A stretch of 64,000 nt of DNA, taken from assembly GCF_026248825.1 (NCBI RefSeq), contig NZ_CP110973.1:3305001-3369000 (forward strand). Reading direction: 5' to 3'. The DNA comes from Larkinella insperata. Its GTDB lineage: Bacteria > Bacteroidota > Bacteroidia > Cytophagales > Spirosomataceae. Shown one piece after another: positions 8,433 through 17,119 of the stretch (the stretch's first letter is position 1; the number at the start of each line of letters is the position of its first letter). Below the pieces are notes generated by a model. The model saw only the letters and a list, made by a program, of their open reading frames with translations. It searched no databases and had not been told where the DNA came from. Position numbers and translations under genes: made by a program.

Positions 8433-10871
8433 ATGCTCTACAATTACGTTAAAATTGCGTTTCGAAACCTCCTGAAAAACAAGCTTTTCTCGGGCGTAAA
8501 CGTGGCGGGCCTGGCGCTCGGTATTGCTGCATTTCTGCTGATTCTGGAATACATCAGCTTTGAAAAAAGCGTCAACGGTTTTCACCGGAATTTACCGACG
8601 CTGTACCGCATGGTTTGGCAGAACAAGCAGGGCGATGTCTGGGCGGATATGGCTCCGGCGGTGGCTACGGTGATGAAGCAGGAGTTTCCGGAAGTCCGGC
8701 GCTTCTGCCGGATTGTCGATAACTCCATTTCCGGCATTGTCAGCACCACCAATTCGAAAAATCCGCAGGATACAAAGGCTTTCCGGGAAACCAGTCTGGC
8801 GTTGGCCGACGCCAGTTTTTTTGAACTTTTCACGTTTCCGTTGCTCGAGGGCGATGCCGCTACGGCCCTGACCCGCCCGAACACCGTAGCCCTGTCGGAA
8901 TCCTACGCCCGGAAATATTTTGGAGCGGCAAAAGCCATCGGTCAGGTGTTGATGCTGAACAATCAGTTTGGGCAGACGCCCTATACCGTAACGGGGGTTT
9001 ACGCCGACATGCCCCAGAACTCGGATTTGCAGTTTGGGCTGGTGTTTTCGTTGCAGACCCTGGCGAATCCGGCCAACCTCAACGGCAACGAGTGGGCGCG
9101 GCTCGACAGCTTCGATGGCGCTTATCTGACCACTTTTCTTCAGCTTCCGGAAGGCACAGATTACCGCTTACTGGAGGAGAAGTTTGATCAGTTGAAAAAG
9201 AAAATCCGGCCCCAGGACGAAAACCGGATGCACCTGCAACCGGCCGCGCAGTTGCACCTGGGCGCATCCCTTAGCGATCCGTACCCAACCACCGGCAACC
9301 TGGGCGTCATCTACCTGCTGGGCGGTATCGCCGGGCTGATTCTAATAATCGCCTGGTTTAATTACGTTAACTTATCGACCGCTGGCGCCTTGAAACGGGC
9401 CAAAGAAGTGGGCGTTCGGAAAGTGGTGGGAGCGGGCCGTGGGCAGTTAGTCGGGCAGTTTCTGGGCGAGTCCTTCTTGCTGAACCTGCTCGGTTTTGGG
9501 CTGGCCCTGCTGCTGGTGAGCGGTCTTCAGGCGGCTTTCAACGGGTTGGTCAACAAGGAGTTGTCGTTGCGTATGCTGCTGTCTAACCGGTTCTGGCTGG
9601 TGGGCTTGGGCCTGCTGATTTTCGGGGCGGTGGCGTCGGGCGGTTACACGGCTTTTGCGCTGTCATCGTTCCAGCCGCTTCAAACGCTGAAGGGAGCTTT
9701 CGGCAAGAGTGCCAAAGGCGGCTCGTTGCGTAAATCATTGGTTGTCTTTCAGTTTGGGGTTTCCTTGGTGCTGATGATTGGTACGTTTGTGTTGTACCAA
9801 CAGTTGCAGTTCATGCAAAATCAGAAACTTGGATTTCAGTTGGAGCAACGGGTGGTGATTCAGGGGCCGGAGGTCGGAAAGGACGCGTCTTTTTCGTCGC
9901 GCATGGCGGCTTTTGAGCACGAACTGGAACAGCGTCCGTACGTAAAAAACTACTGCAATACAGGAACCGTGCCCGGCAATTATTACAACTTTTCGACCGA
10001 CGGGATTACCCGGCAAAACCCGCAGCCCGGCGACGGCAAGAAAGTGTATTCGATGGGCTTTATCGACCACCGGTTTCTGGCTACCTACGGGATCAAACTG
10101 GCCGTTGGACGAAACTTTACCGCCCCGGAATCGGAAGTGGGCTGGGAGAAAAATACCAAACTGCTGGTGAACGAGACGGCGGCCCGGCACCTGGGGTTTG
10201 CTTCGGCGACTGACGCGCTGGGCAAGGTTGTGAGCTGGGGAAAACCGTTTGAAATCGTCGGCGTTGTGAAAGACTACCACCACCAGTCGCTGCGGGAAAC
10301 CATCGCCCCCATTATTTTTCTGCCCCAGAATCACGGCAACTGGCTGACGATTCAGCTCACCACGGATCAGGTTCAGGCTAAAATGGCGGAACTCGAGCGG
10401 CTGTACAAAGCGGCTTATCCGGGTAACCCGTTCGAATTCTTTTTTGCGGACGAAAACTACAACCGGCAATACCAGGCGGAGCAGCAGTTCGGCGCGATTT
10501 TCATGGCGGCATCCCTGCTCGCGATCTTCATCGCCTGCCTGGGTTTGTTCGGGCTGGCCACCTTCATGACCGAGCAACGCACCAAAGAAATTGGCGTGCG
10601 GAAGGTCCTCGGCGCATCGGTGGGCAGCATCGTGGCGCTGCTTTCGACGGATTTTCTGAAGCTCGTTTTGATCGGCTTTTTGATTGCCTCGCCGATTGCC
10701 TGGTATGCGAGTCAATACTGGTTACAGCATTTTGCCTACAAAATGGACCTGACCTGGTGGATTTTTGCCAGTGCCGGTTTGCTGGCTACCCTGATCGCCC
10801 TGGTGACCATTTCCTTCCAAAGCATCAAAGCTGCTCTGGCCAACCCGGTGACTTCCCTGCGGGCGGAATGA
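8433..10871 (+). CDS. FtsX/MacB-type ABC transporter permease (paralogue 4)
   Basis: 812 residues, start M-L-Y-N-Y-V-K-I-A-F-R-N-L. TM1 is about 22-42. Periplasmic domain 1 (45-290) contains the conserved pair L-S-E-S-Y-A-R-K-Y-F-G (155-164) and T-V-T-G-V-Y (185-190). EVGVRK is at 325-330 and EIGVRK at 719-724. The tail is NPVTSLRAE. No nucleotide-binding domain. It has its own predicted -24/-12 promoter with enhancer-like boxes upstream. A hairpin followed by seven T's comes after the stop, so it is probably a single-gene transcript. Confidence 0.95.
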   Translation: MLYNYVKIAFRNLLKNKLFSGVNVAGLALGIAAFLLILEYISFEKSVNGFHRNLPTLYRMVWQNKQGDVWADMAPAVATVMKQEFPEVRRFCRIVDNSISGIVSTTNSKNPQDTKAFRETSLALADASFFELFTFPLLEGDAATALTRPNTVALSESYARKYFGAAKAIGQVLMLNNQFGQTPYTVTGVYADMPQNSDLQFGLVFSLQTLANPANLNGNEWARLDSFDGAYLTTFLQLPEGTDYRLLEEKFDQLKKKIRPQDENRMHLQPAAQLHLGASLSDPYPTTGNLGVIYLLGGIAGLILIIAWFNYVNLSTAGALKRAKEVGVRKVVGAGRGQLVGQFLGESFLLNLLGFGLALLLVSGLQAAFNGLVNKELSLRMLLSNRFWLVGLGLLIFGAVASGGYTAFALSSFQPLQTLKGAFGKSAKGGSLRKSLVVFQFGVSLVLMIGTFVLYQQLQFMQNQKLGFQLEQRVVIQGPEVGKDASFSSRMAAFEHELEQRPYVKNYCNTGTVPGNYYNFSTDGITRQNPQPGDGKKVYSMGFIDHRFLATYGIKLAVGRNFTAPESEVGWEKNTKLLVNETAARHLGFASATDALGKVVSWGKPFEIVGVVKDYHHQSLRETIAPIIFLPQNHGNWLTIQLTTDQVQAKMAELERLYKAAYPGNPFEFFFADENYNRQYQAEQQFGAIFMAASLLAIFIACLGLFGLATFMTEQRTKEIGVRKVLGASVGSIVALLSTDFLKLVLIGFLIASPIAWYASQYWLQHFAYKMDLTWWIFASAGLLATLIALVTISFQSIKAALANPVTSLRAE

Positions 10872-10948
10872 GTTAGGAATGAAGAGTGATGAGTTAAGAG
10901 TTGGCTACCGCAGCGCTACTCTTGACTCTGCATTCTTAACTTTTTTTA
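10871..10948 (+). terminator. Imperfect inverted repeat followed by T-tract
   Basis: Arm 10871-10887 (AGTTAGGAATGAAGAGT) pairs with 10925-10941 with two mismatches, and inner arms (about 10893-10904 and 10915-10925) extend the stem. TTTTTTT follows at 10941-10947. It belongs to the family of GAGTTAAGAGT-like intergenic repeats in this window and probably ends the permease transcript. Confidence 0.6.
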
Positions 10949-11004
10949 ACGGACTGAATTAGTGGGCTGTACGTACCTTGGGCTGCAAATCAAGACGGAC
11001 AACC

Positions 11005-13383
11005 ATGTTTCAAAATTACCTGAAAATCGCCTGGCGCAGTCTGCGGAAAAACCGTGGGTTCAGTTTTATCAACATCCTGGGGCTGGCGGTCGGGATGGCC
11101 GTGGCGACGCTGATCGGCCTGTGGGTGTGGGACGAACTGACTTTCGATCGGTTTTACGAAAACGAAGCCAATCTGTACCGAATCATGCAGAACCGGACGG
11201 CCAACGGCGCAACCACGACCCAGGCCAATGCAGCCTTGCCGCTGCGGGATGTTTTACGGACGGAAATGCCGGAAATCAAACGGGTGGTGGAAAGCTTGCC
11301 GTCGAGGATGCAGAGCGAAACGGCCTTGCAGGTCGGCGAACGGAAAGTGCTGCGGAAAGCGCAGAATGTCGGTGAGGAATTTCTGGCGATGTTTCGGTTG
11401 CCGATGCGGTCCGGTGACTGGAAGTCGGCCCTGCGCGACCCGAATTCGGTGGTGTTGACCGAGGAGACGGCCCGGGCGCTTTTTGACGAAGCCGATCCGG
11501 TTGGAAAAACGGTGCGGCTCGACAACCAGTTTGATCTGAAAGTGAGTGGCGTTCTGAAAAAACTACCGGCCAACACCGCCTGGGATTTTGATTTTCTGGT
11601 TCCTTTCCGGCACCTCGAACTGAATCTGCCCTGGGTGCAGACCGCCCGGACCGACTGGAACAACAACCTAATCGATTATCTGGTTGAACTGCACCCAAAC
11701 GCCAGTCGGGCCGCAGTCGACGCCAAACTGAAAGGCATCATCAAGCGCCACAATCCGGAATCGATCTTCGAAGCGTTTCTGCACCCGGTGGCCCAATGGC
11801 ATCTGTACGGCGAATTTCAGAACGGGCACAATACCGGCGGCTTCATCCGGTATGTGCGGCTTTTTGGCTTCGTGGGGCTGGCGGTCCTGCTGATTGCCTG
11901 CATCAATTTCATGAATCTGGCCACGGCCCGTTCCGAAAAACGCGCTAGGGAAGTGGGCGTACGGAAATCGGTGGGCTCGTTCCGGTCGCAGCTCATTGGG
12001 CAGTTTCTGAGCGAATCGCTGCTGGTGGCCGGGCTGGCGTTTGGGCTGTCCCTGGTGCTGGTGCTGCTCCTGCTGCCGGTCTTCAACGGGATTACGCAAA
12101 AACAACTCACCTTCCCGTGGTCCAAACCCGGTTTCTGGCTGCTGGCATTGAGCTTTACCTTCATCACAGGTCTTCTGGCGGGCAGCTATCCGGCTTTTTA
12201 CCTGTCCGGGTTCAATGCCGTGCGGGTGCTGAAGGGCCGTGTTCACGCGGGTCGGACGGTCAACTGGCCGCGCAAAGTGCTGGTGGTGGTACAGTTTACG
12301 GCTTGCATTGCGTTTATCATCAGCGCTATTCTGGTTTACCAGCAAATTCAGTACGCAAAAAACCGTCCGATGGGTTATGATTCGGATCGGCTGCTGACGG
12401 TTTCGCTGAACGCCGATTTACAGCGGAATTACGAAGCCGTGCGGAATGCACTGCTTGGGTCAGGGGCGGTCGAAAGCGTTACCAAAGCGTCGAGCCCGGC
12501 CACGACCATTTCGAGCGATACGCGGGTGGACTGGTCCGGCAAAGCGCCCGACGAAATCATGCGGCTCAACCTGATCTCGGCTTCGCCGGAGTACCTGGCA
12601 ACGATGGGCATCAAGCTCAAACGTGGGCGCAATTTCAGCCCTACCGGTGCCGATTCGTTGTCGGTGATTCTGAACGAAGCGGCCGTGCGGGCCATGCGGC
12701 TGAAAGAACCGCTGAATCAGGAAATGAGCCTGGTTTGGGACCCCGGCCGCAAGCTGCGCGTGGTGGGTGTGGTTGAAAACTCGATCATCGATTCGCCTTA
12801 CCTGCCCGTTCATCCGCTCATGCTGCTGACGGGTCTTCCGTATGAGGAATACCTCATCTTCCGGCTGACCGCTCACGTCGGCACCGCCGAAGCCCTGTCG
12901 CGGATTGAACCGATTTTTCAAAAATTCAATCCGGCGTATCCGTTTGATTATCAGTTCGTCAATGATGAGTATAGCCGAAAGTTCGGGCAAGAGGAGCTAC
13001 TTGGAAAACTTGCGGGCGTCTTTGCCATGCTGGCGGTTTTCATTGCCTGTCTGGGGCTGTTTGGGCTGGCGGCATCGCTGGCCGAGCAGCGAACCAAAGA
13101 GATTGGCATCCGGAAGGTATTGGGCGCCAGCGTGGTCAGTTTGTGGAGCTTGCTTTCCCGCGAGTTTGTCGGCCTGGTGGTGGTGGCCTGTGTGTTGGCA
13201 TCGCCCCTGGCGGCCTATTTCCTGAACGACTGGCTTCAGCAATTCGACTACCGAATCAGTCTGCATTGGTGGGTGTTCGCGCTGGCGGGTGGGCTGGCCG
13301 TTGTCATTGCCTTGTTGACGGTTTCGTTCCAAAGCATCCGGGCCGCCCTGCTCAATCCGGTGACCTCGCTGCGGTCGGAATAA
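11005..13383 (+). CDS. FtsX/MacB-type ABC transporter permease (paralogue 5)
   Basis: 792 residues from ATG 11005; an in-frame TTG 27 bp upstream is ignored because the family N-terminus M-F-Q-N-Y-L-K-I-A-W begins at the ATG. EVGVRK lies at 316-321 and EIGIRKVLGAS from 699. After the second motif it reads L-W-S-L-L-S-R-E-F-V-G-L, resembling the protein at 37152 (L-W-G-L-L-S-K-D-F-V) and suggesting these two form a sub-group. They also share the domain-1 pieces N-R/G-x-T-A/Q and the coupling sequence K-R-A-R/K-E-x-G-x-R-K-x-V-G-S. Tail NPVTSLRSE. No enhancer-like boxes were seen upstream. Confidence 0.95.
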   Translation: MFQNYLKIAWRSLRKNRGFSFINILGLAVGMAVATLIGLWVWDELTFDRFYENEANLYRIMQNRTANGATTTQANAALPLRDVLRTEMPEIKRVVESLPSRMQSETALQVGERKVLRKAQNVGEEFLAMFRLPMRSGDWKSALRDPNSVVLTEETARALFDEADPVGKTVRLDNQFDLKVSGVLKKLPANTAWDFDFLVPFRHLELNLPWVQTARTDWNNNLIDYLVELHPNASRAAVDAKLKGIIKRHNPESIFEAFLHPVAQWHLYGEFQNGHNTGGFIRYVRLFGFVGLAVLLIACINFMNLATARSEKRAREVGVRKSVGSFRSQLIGQFLSESLLVAGLAFGLSLVLVLLLLPVFNGITQKQLTFPWSKPGFWLLALSFTFITGLLAGSYPAFYLSGFNAVRVLKGRVHAGRTVNWPRKVLVVVQFTACIAFIISAILVYQQIQYAKNRPMGYDSDRLLTVSLNADLQRNYEAVRNALLGSGAVESVTKASSPATTISSDTRVDWSGKAPDEIMRLNLISASPEYLATMGIKLKRGRNFSPTGADSLSVILNEAAVRAMRLKEPLNQEMSLVWDPGRKLRVVGVVENSIIDSPYLPVHPLMLLTGLPYEEYLIFRLTAHVGTAEALSRIEPIFQKFNPAYPFDYQFVNDEYSRKFGQEELLGKLAGVFAMLAVFIACLGLFGLAASLAEQRTKEIGIRKVLGASVVSLWSLLSREFVGLVVVACVLASPLAAYFLNDWLQQFDYRISLHWWVFALAGGLAVVIALLTVSFQSIRAALLNPVTSLRSE

Positions 13384-13400
13384 AGGACGTAGAGACGGAG

Positions 13401-13440
13401 AATAATGAGCGAAAAGTCGGGGCGTAAACGCTTCATTATT
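13401..13440. repeat. Short inverted repeat after permease stop
   Basis: AATAATGAGCG (13401-13411) faces CGCTTCATTATT (13429-13440); the arms match except for one inserted base. It may be a weak terminator or a degenerate member of the intergenic repeat family. Confidence 0.4.
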
Positions 13441-13491
13441 ACCTCATAAAGTTTAACTTTACACTATCCTGAACCTGATAACGGATTGGCT

Positions 13492-14529
13492 ATGATCACG
13501 TGGTGTTTGATAGGAGGAATGATGGGGCTGTTGATCATGCAAACCGCCAGCGGCCAGCCGAAATCAACGACGGTAAACGGGTTGAAAGGAGAGTATTTCG
13601 ACGGAACCAACTACCAGCGGAAGGTCCTCACCCGGATGGATTCGCAAATCGATTTCGACTGGGAGTGGCGGTCAACGCCGGGGCCGGGAATCGGGCACTC
13701 CTTCTACTCCGTCCGTTGGACCGGAAAACTGTACGCACCCACAACCGGCGTCTACAGATTTACCGCGACGGTCGACGACGGTATTCGGCTTTGGGTGGGC
13801 GGTAAAATGGTCATGGATGTCTGGCGTCTGAACGACTCAAGAACGTTCCAGGGCGAAATTAGCCTGAAAGCGGGGCAGTATTACGACTTCCGGGTCGATT
13901 ATTTCAACGATGTGCACGGGGGCAGCATCCGGCTATTCTGGGTACCGCCCAAACAGACCACCTATACGGTTCTTTCCAGTAACTTTTTATTCCGGCCCAA
14001 CTACCAGCCACCCAAACCCGTCGTGGCCAAAGCGACTCCGAAGCCCGTTGCGGAGAAACCCAAACCCCGGCCCGTTATTGTCGCCCGGAGCCCGTTGGGG
14101 GCCGCAGCGGTTGCGGACAAAACACCGGCTGTGACTGCCAGTCTTCCGGCGCCGGTTATCACTCCAGAACGGTTTGAGGGCTTGAAAACGGGGGATAAGC
14201 TGGTGCTGAAGGAGGTGTTTTTCGAACAGAGCGAATACCGTCTGCTGCCCGAATCGTACGCGGAACTGAACCAGCTGGTCCGGGCCATGACCGGCAACTC
14301 TGCCCTCCAGATTGAGATCGGTGGGCACACCGATAACGTGGGTGACCCGCGGCTGAATCTGGCCTTATCCGAAAACCGCGCGAAGGTTATAGCTTCCTAC
14401 CTGACCCAGAACGGTATTGCCAGCCAGCGGCTCGAAACCCGGGGGTACGGCGGCACCCGGCCCGTAGCCGACAATTCAACCGAAGCGGGCCGGTCGAAAA
14501 ACCGCCGGGTTGAGTTTGTGGTGAAGTGA
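13492..14529 (+). CDS. PA14-domain and OmpA-like domain envelope protein
   Basis: 345 residues from ATG 13492, chosen over a TTG two codons upstream because it starts the signal peptide (hydrophobic to about residue 20, T-A-S-G-Q). PA14-type carbohydrate/adhesion domain about 27-150, with the hallmarks G-L-K-G-E-Y-F-D, V-R-W-T-G, D-D-G-I-R-L-W-V-G and S-I-R-L-F-W. A Pro/Lys-rich linker follows (about 165-200), then an OmpA C-terminal domain (about 225-345) with I-G-G-H-T-D-N-V-G and N-L-A-L-S-E-N-R-A, the Asp/Arg peptidoglycan-binding positions. It probably anchors to peptidoglycan while presenting the PA14 domain in the periplasm or at the surface. A possible -7 box TAACTTTA lies at 13454-13461. 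Confidence 0.88.
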   Translation: MITWCLIGGMMGLLIMQTASGQPKSTTVNGLKGEYFDGTNYQRKVLTRMDSQIDFDWEWRSTPGPGIGHSFYSVRWTGKLYAPTTGVYRFTATVDDGIRLWVGGKMVMDVWRLNDSRTFQGEISLKAGQYYDFRVDYFNDVHGGSIRLFWVPPKQTTYTVLSSNFLFRPNYQPPKPVVAKATPKPVAEKPKPRPVIVARSPLGAAAVADKTPAVTASLPAPVITPERFEGLKTGDKLVLKEVFFEQSEYRLLPESYAELNQLVRAMTGNSALQIEIGGHTDNVGDPRLNLALSENRAKVIASYLTQNGIASQRLETRGYGGTRPVADNSTEAGRSKNRRVEFVVK

Positions 14530-14546
14530 AGGGCTGAAACAGCCGT

Positions 14547-14654
14547 TGTCCGCAGGTGTCCGCAGAACCGTCCGTTTGCGGACAGTTTATTTCTTTGACT
14601 TTCGGTTAAGATATTGGTAATTAGAAGCTTGTTATTTCTGGTATACCGTTTGGG
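14547..14654 (+). promoter_or_regulatory. Putative sigma-54-type promoter with enhancer-like boxes (permease 14690)
   Basis: Direct copies TGTCCGCA (14547-14554, 14557-14564), then CGTCCG (14569-14574) and TGCGGACA (14577-14584). The core ACCGTCCGnTTGCGGACA is the same as at 8311-8328. The -24/-12-like TGGTATACCGTTTGGG begins at 14639, 55 bp after the last box and 51 bp before the ATG. Confidence 0.55.
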
Positions 14655-14689
14655 ATACGGAGGGAAAGGATTCTTTACCCTTCTTAACC

Positions 14690-17041
14690 ATGCTGCAAAA
14701 CTACATCAAAATTGCCTGGCGGAGTTTACTGAAAAACAAGCTTTTCTCCTTTATCAATATTTTTGGGCTGGCCCTGGGCATGTCGTGCAGCCTGCTCATC
14801 GGGCTCTGGGTCAAAGACGAACTGAGTTACGACCGATTTCTGCCCCAAATAGAAGACGTGTTCTTCGTACGGCTGAACAGCACGTACGAGGGTACAACGT
14901 ACACCGGAACGCTGACGCCGGGGCCGCTGGCGGAAGTAATCAAACGCGAGGTGCCGGAGGTGGTGTACGCTACGAAAGTGCAGTTTCCGGAGGAAATCCT
15001 GATCAAAGTGGGCGATAAGTCAACCAAGGAACGAGGGTTTTACGCTACCAAAGACTTTTTTCAGGTCTTCGATTTTCCCACGCTGGCTGGCAGTCCTCTT
15101 ATGGCGCATTCCAGACGGGATCAGATCATCATCACCCGCAACGTAGCAGAGAAGTATTTCGGGACCGCCAACGCCGTTGGCAAGCGGCTGCAATTCAACA
15201 ACGCAACGTACTACACCGTGGGGGCGGTGCTGGAAAACATTCCCGGTAACTCGACCTTTCAGTTTGACTGGATCATCAATTACGATGTCGTTGACGAGAC
15301 CTGGAAAAATAAGTGGGGAAACAACTCCTTCATGACCTACGTCCGGCTGAACAAGCAGGTGGAACCGGCAAAAGCCGAGGTCAACATGAAAACTATTTAC
15401 CGCCGGAATACCGACTGGAAGGAGTTTCCCGTGCCGGTTCTCCAGCCGATGAAAGATGTGTATCTGTACGCGGAATACGAAAATGGAAAAGCCGTTGGCG
15501 GTAAGATCGAGTACGTCCGGATTTTTACGCTGGTGGCTGTTTTTATCCTGCTGATTGCCTGCGTCAATTTCATGAACCTGGCCACGGCCCGCTCGGCCAT
15601 GCGGGCCAAGGAGGTGGGCGTCCGGAAAGTGGTCGGCGCGATGCGTACTTCGCTGATCGGGCAGTTTATGAGCGAGTCGGTGATGACGAGTCTGCTGGCG
15701 GTTTTTCTGGCGCTGGCCATCGTGGCGCTGGTGCTGCCGGTTTTCAATACGGTTTTTTCGAAGCAACTCAGCCTGAACCTGACGGACCCGGTATTCTGGC
15801 TCGGAACGGTGGTACTGGTGGTCATTACCGGCTTTATTTCGGGGAGCTATCCGGCGCTGTTTCTGTCGTCGCTGCAACCGATCCGGATTTTGAAAGGAAC
15901 CCTGAAGTTTGGCGCGGGCGCAACCTGGTTTCGCCGGACACTGGTGGTATTTCAATTTACGCTCTCCATTTTCCTGATCATCGGGATACTGGCGGTGGCG
16001 CACCAGATGGACTATATCCGCACTAAAAATTTAGGAATCGACCGCGAAAACGTCCTGTATGTTCCGCTGGAAAGCGAAACCTACAACCGCATGGAGGTTT
16101 TCCGGCAGGAATTGATCCGAACCCCGTCCATTTCGTCTGCTTCGGTAACAATGAGTTTACCCATGAACATTCAGGCTACGTCGGGCGACCTGACCTGGAC
16201 CGGTAAAAAACCGAACGTGCACTACCAGGATGTTTCGACCATGTCGGTGGGTTACGATTTTCTCAAAACCATGAACATCAAGCTGGTGGACGGCCGGGAT
16301 TTTTCGAGCGCCCGCAAAGCCGATTCCGCATCGTACATCATCAACGAAGCTGCGGCCAAACTCATGGGAATGAAAAATCCCGTTGGGCAGCAAGTGGGTT
16401 ACTGGATGGGCAAGGGGCCGATCATCGGCGTCATGAAAGACTTTCACCTGCAATCGCTGCACAGCCCCATCACCCCCCTGGTGCTGACCCTGATTCCCAT
16501 GAATACGAGTTACTTGCTCATCCGCACGGAAAAAGGCAAAACCACCGAAGCCATCAGTGAGTTGGAACGGATCACCAGGCAATTCAACCCGAATTATCCG
16601 TTTGAATACCATTTTCTGGACGAAGCTTACGAGCGGATGTACCGCAGCGAACAGCAGGTTAATACGCTCATCAATTACTTCGGAACGCTGGCCATCTTCA
16701 TCTCCTGCCTGGGTCTGTTCGGCCTGGCGGCTTTCACGGCCGAGCAACGGAAAAAAGAAATTGGCGTTCGGAAAGTGCTGGGCGCGTCGGTGGGCAGCCT
16801 GGTGGCGCTGACCTCCCGCGATTTCCTGAAGCTTGTGCTGGTGGCGCTCCTGCTGGCGTCTCCGTTCGCTCAGTGGGCCGTCACCAAGTGGCTGAGTACG
16901 TTCGAATACCGCGTCGAATTATCCTGGACGCTTTTCGCAATGGCGGGCGTTCTGGCGGTGCTTATTGCCTTCCTGACGGTGAGCTACCAGTCCATCAAAG
17001 CTGCGCTGGCCAATCCGGTAACTTCCCTGCGGTCGGAATAA
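14690..17041 (+). CDS. FtsX/MacB-type ABC transporter permease (paralogue 6)
   Basis: 783 residues, the shortest complete paralogue. Start M-L-Q-N-Y-I-K-I-A-W-R-S-L. EVGVRK at 308-313, then V-V-G-A-M-R-T-S-L. The second coupling motif at 690-695 is preceded by E-Q-R-K-K instead of E-Q-R-T-K. After it the sequence is S-L-V-A-L-T-S-R-D-F-L-K-L. Tail NPVTSLRSE. It heads a run of four permeases (14690, 17120, 19562, 22000) with gaps of only 24-78 bp and has the -24/-12 promoter of the run, so the four are probably one operon. Confidence 0.95.
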   Translation: MLQNYIKIAWRSLLKNKLFSFINIFGLALGMSCSLLIGLWVKDELSYDRFLPQIEDVFFVRLNSTYEGTTYTGTLTPGPLAEVIKREVPEVVYATKVQFPEEILIKVGDKSTKERGFYATKDFFQVFDFPTLAGSPLMAHSRRDQIIITRNVAEKYFGTANAVGKRLQFNNATYYTVGAVLENIPGNSTFQFDWIINYDVVDETWKNKWGNNSFMTYVRLNKQVEPAKAEVNMKTIYRRNTDWKEFPVPVLQPMKDVYLYAEYENGKAVGGKIEYVRIFTLVAVFILLIACVNFMNLATARSAMRAKEVGVRKVVGAMRTSLIGQFMSESVMTSLLAVFLALAIVALVLPVFNTVFSKQLSLNLTDPVFWLGTVVLVVITGFISGSYPALFLSSLQPIRILKGTLKFGAGATWFRRTLVVFQFTLSIFLIIGILAVAHQMDYIRTKNLGIDRENVLYVPLESETYNRMEVFRQELIRTPSISSASVTMSLPMNIQATSGDLTWTGKKPNVHYQDVSTMSVGYDFLKTMNIKLVDGRDFSSARKADSASYIINEAAAKLMGMKNPVGQQVGYWMGKGPIIGVMKDFHLQSLHSPITPLVLTLIPMNTSYLLIRTEKGKTTEAISELERITRQFNPNYPFEYHFLDEAYERMYRSEQQVNTLINYFGTLAIFISCLGLFGLAAFTAEQRKKEIGVRKVLGASVGSLVALTSRDFLKLVLVALLLASPFAQWAVTKWLSTFEYRVELSWTLFAMAGVLAVLIAFLTVSYQSIKAALANPVTSLRSE

Positions 17042-17047
17042 AGAATG

Positions 17048-17092
17048 AAGCGTGATGAGTTAAAAATGCGCCCCCGCCAACTCATCACGCTT
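17048..17092. repeat. Perfect 14-bp inverted repeat between permease genes
   Basis: AAGCGTGATGAGTT (17048-17061) and AACTCATCACGCTT (17079-17092) are exact reverse complements with a 17-nt C-rich loop. No T-tract follows; the sequence runs on as GACTCTTCCTTCATAACTC up to the next ATG. It is a candidate mRNA-stability or attenuation structure inside the operon. Confidence 0.7.
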
Positions 17093-17119
17093 GACTCTTC
17101 CTTCATAACTCAAACAACA

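Noticed and set aside
13486..13491. TTG start for the PA14-OmpA gene
   Set aside because: ATG two codons later begins a better signal peptide.
17045..17119. 25-codon N-terminal extension of permease 17120
   Set aside because: It translates the intergenic inverted repeat and does not match the family start.
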